Positions 17,440 to 26,002 of a stretch of 64,000 nucleotides of DNA are shown one piece after another; positions within the stretch are counted from its first letter, which is position 1, and every line of letters starts with the position of its first letter. Location: assembly GCA_019351995.1 (NCBI GenBank), contig JABBOD010000001.1, positions 42,120 through 106,119 of the forward strand, given 5' to 3'. Below the pieces are notes generated by a model. That model had not been told where the DNA came from and searched no databases. It worked only from the letters and a program-made list of their open reading frames with translations. The translations under genes and the position numbers were made by a program. Origin of the DNA: Acidobacteriota bacterium (GTDB lineage Bacteria > Actinomycetota > Actinomycetes > Actinomycetales > Microbacteriaceae).

Positions 17440-18338
17440 TCTCTCAACCAGGCGGGGTTCCCCGCGGTGACACCCGGCTCGAGGCGCTCGGCTGGGTGCA
17501 CGTCTACTCGGGAAAGGTCCGCGACCTCTACACCTCGGCCGCTGCGCCCGACCGGGTGCTGGTGGTGGCGTCAGATCGCGTGAGCGCGTTCGACCACATC
17601 CTCGAACCGGGCATTCCGGGAAAGGGTGCTCAACTCACCCAGCTCAGTCTGTGGTGGTTCGGTCGCCTCGGGATGCGCAACCATCTCGCCGCCGCCCACC
17701 CCTCGCTCGCCGCGCACCTGCCCCCGGGCATCGCCGAGCGCGCGATGCTCGTGCACGAGTTGCAGATGCATCCGATCGAAGCCGTCGTGCGGGGGTACCT
17801 GGTGGGCTCTGGCTGGCTCGAATACCAGCAGACGCAGCGCGTGTGCGGCATTGCATTACCGGCCGGCCTGCGTAACGGCGACAAGCTGGCCGAACCGATC
17901 TACACGCCGGCGTTCAAGGCACCGCTCGGCGAACACGACGAGAACATCAGTTTCGAGCGCACAGTCGAGCTGGTCGGCGCGACCAAGGCGGCCGAGATTC
18001 GGGAGGCCTCCCTGGCCACCTTCGCGACCGCCGCGGGGGTCGCCGAGGAGCGCGGTCTGATCCTGGCAGACACCAAGTTCGAGTTCGGGGACGACCCGCA
18101 GACGGGCGAGCTGACGCTGGCCGACGAGGTGCTGACCAGCGACTCCAGCCGATACTGGGATGCCGAGACGTATGCCGCAGGAGGCATCCACAAGCTCGAC
18201 AGCTTCGACAAGCAGATCGTGCGCGACTGGCTCTCCGCAAACTGGGACAAGACGGGAACCCCGCCCGAACTGCCGAGCGACGTCGTCGAGCTCACCGCCG
18301 AGCGGTACCGGGAGCTGATCGAGCGGCTCACCGCGTGA
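17436..18338 (+). CDS. purC: SAICAR synthetase
   Basis: PurC couples aspartate to CAIR using ATP. The 300-residue length and the blocks [63 protein letters not shown] and [12 protein letters not shown] match the long bacterial form of the family. It overlaps purD by 4 bases at its start and the acetyltransferase gene by 4 bases at its end. Confidence 0.97.
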   Translation: MISQPGGVPRGDTRLEALGWVHVYSGKVRDLYTSAAAPDRVLVVASDRVSAFDHILEPGIPGKGAQLTQLSLWWFGRLGMRNHLAAAHPSLAAHLPPGIAERAMLVHELQMHPIEAVVRGYLVGSGWLEYQQTQRVCGIALPAGLRNGDKLAEPIYTPAFKAPLGEHDENISFERTVELVGATKAAEIREASLATFATAAGVAEERGLILADTKFEFGDDPQTGELTLADEVLTSDSSRYWDAETYAAGGIHKLDSFDKQIVRDWLSANWDKTGTPPELPSDVVELTAERYRELIERLTA

Positions 18339-18817
18339 CGCTGGTGATTCGTCCCGTGCCGTGGCACGACCCGGTCGGCGCGGCGCTGCGCGATGACCAG
18401 CAGGCCGAGATCTCGGCGCGATACGGGGTGCCGGACTCCGAACCGGGGCCGAAGCCGACCGCGGATAGCATCACGGTGTTTCTGGTGGCATACGAGGTGC
18501 TGGCGGATGGCGTCGAGGTCGCCGTGGGCTGCGGCGGGCTCCGCACCCTCGACGCCACGCACGGCGAGATCAAGAGGATGTACGTGATCCCGGAGCGCCG
18601 CGGCACCGGCATCTCCGTGGCGATGCTGACCGCGCTCGAAGGCGAGGCCCGCGACCGCGGCTGGCTGCGTGTGGTGCTCGAGACCGGCGACCGGCAGCCC
18701 GACGCGATCCGTCTCTACGAGCGTGAGGGCTATAGGCCCATCCCGAACTTCGGCTACTACGCCGACTCCGAGCTGTCGCTCTGCTACGAGAAGGTGCTCG
18801 CGCCGCCCTCCCCCTAG
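18335..18817 (+). CDS. GNAT-family N-acetyltransferase
   Basis: A 160-residue acetyltransferase. GEIKRMYVIPERRGTGIS is GNAT motif A that binds acetyl-CoA, with LVLETGDRQPDAIRLYEREGY-like segment following as motif B (here VVLETGDRQ, AIRLYEREGY). The acceptor is unknown. The GTG start overlaps purC by 4 bases, so it is the last gene of a purD-purC operon. It converges with the MarR gene, 8 bases away. Confidence 0.88.
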   Translation: MTLVIRPVPWHDPVGAALRDDQQAEISARYGVPDSEPGPKPTADSITVFLVAYEVLADGVEVAVGCGGLRTLDATHGEIKRMYVIPERRGTGISVAMLTALEGEARDRGWLRVVLETGDRQPDAIRLYEREGYRPIPNFGYYADSELSLCYEKVLAPPSP

Positions 18818-18825
18818 CGATCAGC

Positions 18826-19281
18826 TCAGTCGCGCTGCTCGAGCTTCGCCAGGAGCGGCTCGAGCAGCGCGGCGAGCGCGCGGGCGTCAGAATCCGGGAG
18901 ATCGCCGAGCAGGGGAACGCGCACGGCCGCCTGCTGGCGGGGAGCGAGCCGCCGAACGACGTCCAGTCCCTCGGCGGTCAGCACGACGTCCTGGCCTCGG
19001 CCGTCTCCGACCGCGGCCTCCCGTGACACCCAACCCGAACCTTGCATGCTTCGAACGGCATGACTCAGCCGGCTCGGACTGATCCGTCCAGCATCGGCGA
19101 GGGCGCCGGCCCGAAGTCGACGATCGGGGGCCTCGTAGAGGGCGACGAGCAGCACGTAGTACACGTGCGGCATGCCGGCGTCGCGTTGGGTCTGACGCTC
19201 CAACTCGGCCGAGAGCAGGTGACTGGTGAGGGCGAGGGCGCGCCACGCTCGGTTGCCGGCCTCCGTCAGGGACTGGGCCAT
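18826..19281 (-). CDS. MarR-family regulator
   Basis: A 151-residue winged-helix regulator. RLRAGALADAGRISPSRLSH is the recognition region (about residues 53-74), GWVSREAAVGDGRGQDVVLT the wing, with alpha-helical dimerisation ends. GGAGGAAAGG precedes the start. It is divergent from the ring-cleavage dioxygenase-like gene and the palindrome at 19307-19324 lies between them, so it is probably an aromatic- or quinone-responsive repressor of that gene. Confidence 0.9.
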   Translation of the reverse strand: MAQSLTEAGNRAWRALALTSHLLSAELERQTQRDAGMPHVYYVLLVALYEAPDRRLRAGALADAGRISPSRLSHAVRSMQGSGWVSREAAVGDGRGQDVVLTAEGLDVVRRLAPRQQAAVRVPLLGDLPDSDARALAALLEPLLAKLEQRD

Positions 19282-19306
19282 GACATCCTTTCCTCCGCCG
19301 TCGGAA

Positions 19307-19324
19307 TATTTGAACTCTCAAGTA
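19307..19324. promoter_or_regulatory. Probable MarR operator
   Basis: TATTTGA and TCAAGTA face each other around ACTC, matching at 6 of 7 positions. The size and the TTGA/TCAA core are typical of MarR sites. TACATT at 19323-19328 is a likely -10 box for the rightward gene and touches the operator. Confidence 0.65.
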
Positions 19325-19337
19325 CATTAGACGGGAT

Positions 19338-20198
19338 ATGACCGATCGCCTCGCCGCCGACACCGCCATGGGTGCCGTGACCCTCCATGTCGCCGACCTC
19401 GACGCCATGACCGCGTACTACCGCGACGGCGTCGGACTCGACGTGCTGCTCGCCGACGGCAACCGGGCGGTGCTCGGCAGGCCCGGCGTCGAGGTCATGA
19501 TCCTCATCCAGACGCCCGCCCTGCGCCACGCCGCCCCGCACGAGGCCGGGCTCTTCCACACCGCGATCCTGTTCGACACGGAAGCCGCGCTAGCCGCGGC
19601 CGTGTACTCCGTCGCCCAGTTGCGCCCCGGCTCCTTCACCGGCTCGAGCGACCACCTGGTCAGCAAGGCCTTCTACTTCGACGACCCGGAGGGCAACGGC
19701 GTCGAGCTCTACTGGGACCGCGACCGCAGCGCCTGGAGCTGGACACACGGCCAGATCGAGATGTCGACCCTCTTCCTCGACCCGAATGCCTTCCTGCAGG
19801 AGCACCTCACCGAGCAGGGACTCGCCGGATCGGGATGGGGCGACGCGCAGGTCGGTCACGTTCACCTCTCGGTGGGTGACGTCACGACCGCGCGCGAGTT
19901 CTACGTCGACCGGCTCGGCTGGGACGCGACGATCGAGATCCCCCGCCAGGCCCTGTTTGTGAGCGCCGGCGGATATCACCACCACATGGCCATGAACGTC
20001 TGGAACAGCCGCGGGGCCGGTCGGCGCCGACGCACCCTGGGCCTCGGCCAGCTCGCTATCGTCGTCCCGACCACCGACGACCTCGGCGCCCTCGGCGAGC
20101 GGATGGCGCACTACGGCGTCGAAACCCGCGACGATGGCAAGACGGTCAGCATCGACGACCCGTGGGGCAACCTCATCCGGGTGGAGGCCGCGGGCTGA
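19338..20198 (+). CDS. VOC-family ring-cleavage dioxygenase, CatE-like
   Basis: The 286-residue protein has two vicinal-oxygen-chelate modules. Module 1 begins GAVTLHVADLDAMTAYYRDGVGL and module 2 VGHVHLSVGDVTTAREFYVDRLGW; HVHLSV supplies a metal-binding His, YHHHMAMNVW further His residues, and WGNLIRVEA near the end the metal-binding Glu equivalent. Length and layout are those of Bacillus CatE (catechol 2,3-dioxygenase). In that system a MarR repressor controls the gene, as seems the case here. Activity on catechols or quinone-derived compounds is an inference. The ATG is 9 bases after a -10-like TACATT, with no ribosome binding site. Confidence 0.85.
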   Translation: MTDRLAADTAMGAVTLHVADLDAMTAYYRDGVGLDVLLADGNRAVLGRPGVEVMILIQTPALRHAAPHEAGLFHTAILFDTEAALAAAVYSVAQLRPGSFTGSSDHLVSKAFYFDDPEGNGVELYWDRDRSAWSWTHGQIEMSTLFLDPNAFLQEHLTEQGLAGSGWGDAQVGHVHLSVGDVTTAREFYVDRLGWDATIEIPRQALFVSAGGYHHHMAMNVWNSRGAGRRRRTLGLGQLAIVVPTTDDLGALGERMAHYGVETRDDGKTVSIDDPWGNLIRVEAAG

Positions 20199-20239
20199 TC
20201 CCGCTGCCGCGCGACGGGTCGCTGGCGCATGATGGACGG

Positions 20240-21277
20240 GTGCGCATCCACCGTTTGCTGAGCGCGACCCTGGCGGTCGCCCTCGCCGTGGCGCTCGTCG
20301 GCTGCGTCGCGCAGCCGGTCGTGCCGCGCGGGGTGGCACCGAAGCCGCACACCGCGCCGCCGAGTCACCCGGCCGTCACCGGCTTCCTGCAGTCGTGGGC
20401 CAACCACGCCGATCAGGATGCCAGCAAAGCCGCGATCGACACCGTCGCGATCTCCGGCATCGACATCGCCGCCGGCGGCGCGGGGGTGACGTCCCCCACC
20501 CCCGCCGTGCTCGGGCAGCTCACCCACGCGCACCAGCTCGGCAAGAAGGCCGAGGTCCTCCTGCTCAATGAGGGTCCGAACGGCTTCAGCGACGTGGTGG
20601 CGAAGTCGATGCTGTCCACCGCGGCTCACCGGGACGCGGCGGCGGCCTCACTCGCCGACGTGGTCCGCCAGTACGGCTTCGACGGCGTGATGTTCGATTT
20701 CGAGGAGTTGAGCTCCGGCGACGCCGTGGGTCTGACCGCCTTCGCGGCGGCCCTTCGCGCCGATGTCGGGCCCGGCATCCATCTGGATGCGGCGATCCAA
20801 GCCTCGACGAGCGCCGCCGGCTACGCGGGGCTCGGCTACGACATCGCCGGGCTGCTGAGGTCGCTCAACACCGTCACGGTGATGGGCTACGACCAGCACG
20901 GCACCTACAATCCGTCCGACCCGGGCCCGATCGGAGAGCTGAGCTGGCAGAAGAAGGTGCTCGACGCCCTGCTGCTCACCGCGCAGCCGGGACAGGTGGA
21001 CCTCGGTGTTGCGGGCTACGGCTACGACTGGGCGTCGGATGGCGTTCACACCGTCGGCGACATCCGGGCGCGACAGCTGGTCGCGGCCGCCGGCGTGACA
21101 CCGACGTTCGACAGCGTGCGCGGCGAGTGGACGGCGACGCTGCCGGACGGGGAGATCCTCTGGTGGTCCGATGCCCGGTCGATCAGCCTGCGCGAACAGC
21201 TTGCCGCGGCCATGGGCTTGCACGGGATCGCCGTCTGGTCGCTGGTGGTCTCCGATCCGATTCCGGTTGCGCAGTGA
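20240..21277 (+). CDS. GH18-family glycosidase-like lipoprotein
   Basis: A 345-residue exported lipoprotein. Residues 1-22 are a signal peptide ending ALVGC with the acylated Cys22. The catalytic barrel has YGFDGVMFDFEEL (residues 145-157), the GH18 DxxxxDxE motif with Glu155 as the acid, then NTVTVMGYDQHGTY and a late WSDARSI...GIAVWSL block as in YaaH/SleL-type enzymes that act on peptidoglycan or chitin-like glycans. The GTG start is 6 bases after CATGAT and lacks a ribosome binding site. The gene follows the VOC gene by 41 bases and is separate in function. Confidence 0.82.
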   Translation: MRIHRLLSATLAVALAVALVGCVAQPVVPRGVAPKPHTAPPSHPAVTGFLQSWANHADQDASKAAIDTVAISGIDIAAGGAGVTSPTPAVLGQLTHAHQLGKKAEVLLLNEGPNGFSDVVAKSMLSTAAHRDAAAASLADVVRQYGFDGVMFDFEELSSGDAVGLTAFAAALRADVGPGIHLDAAIQASTSAAGYAGLGYDIAGLLRSLNTVTVMGYDQHGTYNPSDPGPIGELSWQKKVLDALLLTAQPGQVDLGVAGYGYDWASDGVHTVGDIRARQLVAAAGVTPTFDSVRGEWTATLPDGEILWWSDARSISLREQLAAAMGLHGIAVWSLVVSDPIPVAQ

Positions 21278-21344
21278 GCTTGACGCCCGGCGCCTGCGGT
21301 GGCACACCTCGCGCCCTCGATCGCACGCGGCCTAGACTCACCGC

Positions 21345-22073
21345 GTGAGCCGCCTCCCCGCCCTGCTGCTCGCCCCTGTCGTGCTCCGGCAGGCGCGACA
21401 GCTCCGCGAGGAGGTGCCACGGTTACCCGAGTCGCACGGCGCAAAGGACGGGCTGGTGCCCAGTGCCCGTCAGGATGCCGGGGGCGACGCGGACCGACGT
21501 CCGCATCCGCTGCGGCTCCTCGTCGTCGGCGATTCCACCGCGATGGGGACGGGAGTCGCGGTGCTGGATGACGCGCTCCCCGGCCGGCTGGCGCGCCTTC
21601 TCGGCGCCACCCGTGCCGGTGCGAGCGGTGTGGCCTGGCGCGCGGTGGGGCGGAGCGGGGCGACATCCACCCAGGTGCTCGACGACTTCGCGGATGCCGC
21701 GGTCGCCGCCCACTTCGACATCGCGGTGGTGCTGGTCGGCTGGAATGACGCGCTGCGCCTGCGGTCGGGCCGCGAGTTCTCGCGGAGCCTCGGTGCGCTC
21801 CTCGAGCGATTGCACGCCGCGTCTCCCGACGCCCGGCTCTGCGTCGTCGCGCCCCCCGCGTTCGCGCGGTTCGCCCTCCTGCCGAACCCCCTGCGCTTCG
21901 CCCTGGGACGGCACGCGCTCGGGTTGACGCGCGCGGCCGCCCGGGTCGCGCGCGCCCACGACGCCGTCGAGGCCCCCGGATTCAGCGGGATCGAGCTCGC
22001 CTCCGACGGCTTCCACCCGAACGCGGCCGGCTACCAGCGTCTCGCCGAGGGGATTGCGGCGGCACTGGCATGA
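21345..22073 (+). CDS. SGNH/GDSL-family hydrolase
   Basis: A 242-residue esterase-like protein. LLVVGDSTAMG carries the nucleophile Ser64, GRSGATS and GWNDA are blocks II and III, and SDGFHPN has the catalytic Asp221 and His224. The N-terminus (PALLLAPVVLRQARQLREEV) may be an uncleaved membrane or amphipathic helix. Substrate unknown. TAGACT is 6 bases before the GTG start. It overlaps the kinase-like gene by 4 bases. Confidence 0.87.
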   Translation: MSRLPALLLAPVVLRQARQLREEVPRLPESHGAKDGLVPSARQDAGGDADRRPHPLRLLVVGDSTAMGTGVAVLDDALPGRLARLLGATRAGASGVAWRAVGRSGATSTQVLDDFADAAVAAHFDIAVVLVGWNDALRLRSGREFSRSLGALLERLHAASPDARLCVVAPPAFARFALLPNPLRFALGRHALGLTRAAARVARAHDAVEAPGFSGIELASDGFHPNAAGYQRLAEGIAAALA

Positions 22074-22651
22074 CCCGCCCGCCTCGCTCGCCTCGCTCTC
22101 CTCGGCGACTGGTCGGCATTGTGGGCCCGCCCGGTGTCGGCAAGTCGACGCTGGCGGCCAGGCTGGCCGCCGGCGCTCCCGATGGCACCGCGGCCGTGCT
22201 GCCGATGGACGGCTTCCACCTCCCGCCCGCCCGCCTCGTCGAACTCGGCCGCCGCGACAGGATGGGCGCGCCGGACACCTTCGACGTCGACGGCTTCGTC
22301 GCCGTGCTGCGAGCACTCCGGTCGGATGACGCCGACGTCTCGGCGCCGGCCTTCGACCGCGCGACCGAGGAGCCCGTTCCGGGCGCGATCGTGATCGGCC
22401 GCGACATCCGCACCGTCTACGTGGAGGGCAACTACCTGCTGCTCTGGCCCGAGGTGCCCCCGCTTCTCGACGAGACCCACTACCTCCAGCTCGACGAGAC
22501 GGTTCGCCGGGCCAGACTCGTGGCCCGCCACATCCTGTCGGGAAAATCCCCCGATGCCGCCGCCGACTGGGTGCGAGACGTCGACGAACCGAATGCGCGA
22601 ACCATCGCCGCGAGCGCCGAACGCGCCACGCGGACCCTCTCGGTAGACTGA
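22070..22651 (+). CDS. P-loop nucleoside/nucleotide kinase-family protein
   Basis: A 193-residue P-loop protein: GPPGVGKST at residues 19-27 is Walker A and LPMDGFHLPP resembles the substrate-binding segment of pantothenate/uridine kinases. YVEGNYLLL and the lid-like RRARLVARHI follow. The family includes uridine kinase-like and sugar kinases; the substrate here cannot be told. It overlaps the SGNH hydrolase gene by 4 bases and ends 46 bases before purS. Confidence 0.8.
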   Translation: MTRPPRSPRSPRRLVGIVGPPGVGKSTLAARLAAGAPDGTAAVLPMDGFHLPPARLVELGRRDRMGAPDTFDVDGFVAVLRALRSDDADVSAPAFDRATEEPVPGAIVIGRDIRTVYVEGNYLLLWPEVPPLLDETHYLQLDETVRRARLVARHILSGKSPDAAADWVRDVDEPNARTIAASAERATRTLSVD

Positions 22652-22697
22652 AACCGTTCCGCCACGCCACCCCCACCGACGAAACCGGAGTCGAATC

Positions 22698-22970
22698 GTG
22701 CCCACCATCGTCGTCGAGGTCATGCCGAAAGCCGAGCTGCTCGACCCGGCAGGCAAGGCCGTCGCCGGAGCCCTCGGCCGGCTCGGCATTCCGACGTTCA
22801 GCGCCGTACGCATCGGCAAGCGTTTCGAACTCACCGTCGACGGGGAGGTGACCGAGGCGGTCATGGCCGAGGCGCAGCAGCTGGCCGATGACATGCTCAG
22901 CAACAGCGTGATCGAGGATGTCGTGCGGGTCTACGTGCTCGAGGGCGCGACGAGCGGCGCCGGCGCGTGA
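22698..22970 (+). CDS. purS: FGAM synthase subunit PurS
   Basis: A 90-residue protein that links PurQ to PurL in the three-part FGAM synthase. Blocks [26 protein letters not shown] and the C-terminal [14 protein letters not shown] are typical. GGAG is 8 bases before the GTG. It overlaps purQ by 4 bases. A CGGTAGACT box is 49 bases upstream (TAGACT at 22644-22649) and recurs before purL. Confidence 0.95.
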   Translation: MPTIVVEVMPKAELLDPAGKAVAGALGRLGIPTFSAVRIGKRFELTVDGEVTEAVMAEAQQLADDMLSNSVIEDVVRVYVLEGATSGAGA

Positions 22971-23665
22971 AGGTCGGCGTCGTCACCTTCCCCGGCTCGC
23001 TCGACGACCGTGACGCTCAGCGCGCCGTGCGCCACGCCGGCGCCGACGCCGTCGCGCTCTGGCACGGCGACCACGATCTGCACGGCGTCGACGCCATCGT
23101 GCTGCCGGGCGGGTTCAGCTACGGGGACTACCTGCGCTGCGGCGCCATCGCGGCTCGCTCGCCGATCATGACCGAGGTCATCGCGGCGGCGAACGCCGGG
23201 ATGCCGGTGCTGGGCATCTGCAACGGCTTCCAGATCCTCGTCGAGGCGCACCTGCTGCCGGGCGGACTCATCCGCAACGACCACGGCGACTTCGTCTGCC
23301 GCGACCAGAAACTGCGCGTCGAGAACGCGTCGACAGCCTGGACCAACGGATTCACCGTCGGCCAGGAGATCACGATCCCGTTGAAGAATGCCGAGGGCGG
23401 CTTCATCGTGGATGCCGAGACGCTGACCCGCATCGAGGGCGAGGGGCAGGTCGCGTTCCGCTACCTGGACGTGAACCCCAACGGCTCCCTCGACGACATC
23501 GCCGGGCTCACGAATGCCGCGGGCAACGTCGTCGGGCTGATGCCGCATCCCGAGCACGCCATCGAGCCGGGATTCGGTCCGGACACCCCGGATGCCATGC
23601 GCAGCGGCACCGACGGCATCACCTTCTTCACGAGCGTGATGCAGAGCGCGCTCGCTCGCGCCTGA
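22967..23665 (+). CDS. purQ: FGAM synthase glutaminase subunit PurQ
   Basis: A 232-residue class I glutamine amidotransferase that feeds ammonia to Pur[18 protein letters not shown], the nucleophile Cys85 in GICNGFQ and the His-Glu pair in LMPHPEHA are all present. GTG start overlapping purS by 4 bases. In this genome purL is not adjacent: a citrulline hydrolase-like gene and an MscS gene lie between purQ and purL. Confidence 0.96.
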   Translation: MKVGVVTFPGSLDDRDAQRAVRHAGADAVALWHGDHDLHGVDAIVLPGGFSYGDYLRCGAIAARSPIMTEVIAAANAGMPVLGICNGFQILVEAHLLPGGLIRNDHGDFVCRDQKLRVENASTAWTNGFTVGQEITIPLKNAEGGFIVDAETLTRIEGEGQVAFRYLDVNPNGSLDDIAGLTNAAGNVVGLMPHPEHAIEPGFGPDTPDAMRSGTDGITFFTSVMQSALARA

Positions 23666-23676
23666 CGGGGCACCCG

Positions 23677-24678
23677 GTGGGGATCTCGATTCAGGCTCCC
23701 GGCGCCGTCGTGCTGGTTCGGCCACAGCACTTCACGCCGAACCCGCAGACCTCGGCAGACAATGCGTTCCAGCGCAGCGACCCGAGTCGCGAGGCCCGAC
23801 AGATCGCCGCCGCCGCGGCCGCCGATGCCACTCGCCTCGCGGAGGCGCTCGAGGCGGCCGGCGTGACGGTGCATCTCTTCGATGATGAGGAGAACGAGCG
23901 GCCGGACAGCGTCTTTCCCAACAACTGGTTCTCGACCCACGCGGGCGGGCGCATCGCCGTGTACCCGATGTATTCGCCGAACCGCCGGCGCGAGCGTCGA
24001 CCCGATGTCATCGAACTGCTCAAACACCGCTACCGGGTTCAGGAGGTCATCGACTATTCCGGCCTGGAGGCCGACGGCCTGTTCCTGGAGGGCACCGGCG
24101 CGATGGTGCTCGACCACCTGAATCGCGTGGCGTACGCCGCTCGCTCGCATCGCGCCGACCCGATCGTGCTCGAACGCTTCTGCACCACGTTCGGCTACGA
24201 GCCGATGGTCTTCGACGCCGTTGCCGACGGGGTGCCGATTTATCACACCAACGTCATGATGTGCATCGCGACCGAGTTCGCGCTGGTCGGGTTGGACCTC
24301 ATCACCTCCCCCACACGGCGCCAGGAGGTCGCCGACCGCCTCGCGGAACCGGGTCGCGAGGTGATCGCGCTGAGCGCCGAGCAGATCGCGGATTTCGCGG
24401 GCAACGCGATCGAGCTGCGCGCCGCATCCGGGCGCATCCTCGCCCTCTCCACCCGGGCCGAGCGCAGCCTCACACCCGCGCAGCGCCGGATCATCGAGGG
24501 CAGCTGCACGATCCTGCCGGTCGACGTCTCGACCATCGAACTGGCGGGGGGTTCCGTGCGGTGCATGATTGCCGGCATCCATCTGGACCGTCGAGGTGCG
24601 GGCCAGGAGGGCCCGATGTCGGCCCTCAACACCGTTGGCGCTCAGCCTTCCGCGAGCTCGGCGTCGCTCGGGCGCTGA
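23677..24678 (+). CDS. CtlX-type citrulline/arginine-modifying hydrolase
   Basis: A 333-residue amidinotransferase-fold protein. PDSVFPNNWFSTH is the acidic substrate-recognition segment, YHTNVMMCIATEFAL carries the catalytic His, and GGSVRCMIAGIHL near the C-terminus the nucleophile Cys. CtlX homologues are named for citrulline utilisation; related enzymes are arginine deiminases and dimethylargininases. It follows purQ by 11 bases with a GTG start, so it may be cotranscribed with purSQ. Its last 37 bases overlap the end of the convergent MscS gene. Confidence 0.8.
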   Translation: MGISIQAPGAVVLVRPQHFTPNPQTSADNAFQRSDPSREARQIAAAAAADATRLAEALEAAGVTVHLFDDEENERPDSVFPNNWFSTHAGGRIAVYPMYSPNRRRERRPDVIELLKHRYRVQEVIDYSGLEADGLFLEGTGAMVLDHLNRVAYAARSHRADPIVLERFCTTFGYEPMVFDAVADGVPIYHTNVMMCIATEFALVGLDLITSPTRRQEVADRLAEPGREVIALSAEQIADFAGNAIELRAASGRILALSTRAERSLTPAQRRIIEGSCTILPVDVSTIELAGGSVRCMIAGIHLDRRGAGQEGPMSALNTVGAQPSASSASLGR

Positions 24679-25826
24679 ATCGGCGTCGTCCCCGTGAAAT
24701 GGTGGGCCCGCTCCTCGGCCTCTGGGCTGCCGCTGAACAGCCCCTCCGGCGTGGACCCGGATCGTGGCGTGGGCTTTCGGCTCTCGGGCGCCGGCCGATC
24801 GGCGACCTCCACACGGCTCAGCGGCAGCGCCTGCGGCTGCTCGTGCTGCAGCCACTCGACCATCTGCTCGCGCACCCGACACCGCAGATCGAACAGGGTG
24901 GGGGCGTCCCGCGCCGTGACCAGGATGCGGATGTGCACGTGCCCGGCGATGGCATCCGTCACCTGCAGCACCTTGGTCCGTCCATCCCACAGCTCGTTCC
25001 CCTCGAGGATCACATCGAGCTGCTCGCGCATCTTCCCCGGCGAGACTCGCCAGTCCAGGTCGAACTCGACCGCACCGAGCAACTCGCTCGTCCGCCGAGT
25101 CCAGTTCTCGAACGGAGTCGAGGCGAAATGCGTCGACGGCACCACCAGGCGGCGGTCGTCCCAGATGTGGACGACGACGTACGTGAGGGTGATGTCCTCG
25201 ATGCGGCCCCACTGACCGTCAACGACCACGACATCCTCGACGCGGAGGGCATCCGAGAAGGCCAACTGGATGCCGGCAAACACGTTCGCCAGCGTGGATT
25301 GCGCGGCGAGACCGGCGATCACCGACACGACTCCCGCCGAGGCGAGCACCGAGGTCCCGACGGCCTGGACTCCGGGGAAGGTCAGCAGAACGGCGCCGAT
25401 CCCCAGAATGATGATCACCACGATCACCACGCGCCGCAGCACGCCGATCTGCGTGTGCACCCGGCGCGCGACGCGGTTGTCATCGACGTCGGTCGGGTAC
25501 CGCGCGAGGGTGCGCGCAAAGAGGAAGTCGATAAGCCCCGCCACCAGCCACGCGGATGCCGCGATCGTGGCGATCCACAGACCGTGGACGAGATGTTGCC
25601 GCCAGGCGGGGTCCGGATAGGAGGCACCGATCACCGCCCAGAGGCCCACGGCGAGCAGCAGCACGCGGAACGGTCGACGGATCTTGCCGATCAGCTTCGG
25701 ATCCCAGCCGGCGCGGCGCGCGACGAGTCGGACCGGGAGCGCGACGAGCGCGGCAATCACGACCGCCGCGACCACCACCACCGCCACGGCGATCGCGAAG
25801 ACGATCCAGGGATGCCAGTCGAACAT
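24642..25826 (-). CDS. MscS-family mechanosensitive ion channel
   Basis: A 394-residue membrane protein with four or five helices and the MscS core. The pore helix [27 protein letters not shown] has the Gly/Ala pattern of TM3, followed by the beta domain [24 protein letters not shown]. It opens under membrane tension to release solutes. The C-terminal tail of about 60 residues is polar and likely disordered. GGAGGAAC is 3 bases before the ATG. It converges on the CtlX gene with a 37-base overlap. Confidence 0.9.
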   Translation of the reverse strand: MFDWHPWIVFAIAVAVVVVAAVVIAALVALPVRLVARRAGWDPKLIGKIRRPFRVLLLAVGLWAVIGASYPDPAWRQHLVHGLWIATIAASAWLVAGLIDFLFARTLARYPTDVDDNRVARRVHTQIGVLRRVVIVVIIILGIGAVLLTFPGVQAVGTSVLASAGVVSVIAGLAAQSTLANVFAGIQLAFSDALRVEDVVVVDGQWGRIEDITLTYVVVHIWDDRRLVVPSTHFASTPFENWTRRTSELLGAVEFDLDWRVSPGKMREQLDVILEGNELWDGRTKVLQVTDAIAGHVHIRILVTARDAPTLFDLRCRVREQMVEWLQHEQPQALPLSRVEVADRPAPESRKPTPRSGSTPEGLFSGSPEAEERAHHFTGTTPIQRPSDAELAEG

Positions 25827-26002
25827 GGTTCCTCCGTGCAGCTCGGTCCCTCAACGCTAGCGCCGTCGTCTCGGGGAACTCCCGACGAACGCCCAGAGAA
25901 GGTCAGACGCGCCCGTGCTCCTCGCAGCGGGCATCATCGCCGAGGTTCTCACCGCGCACGCTCGGTAGACTCGAAGTCCCCGACGAAAGGGAGACCGGCC
26001 GC

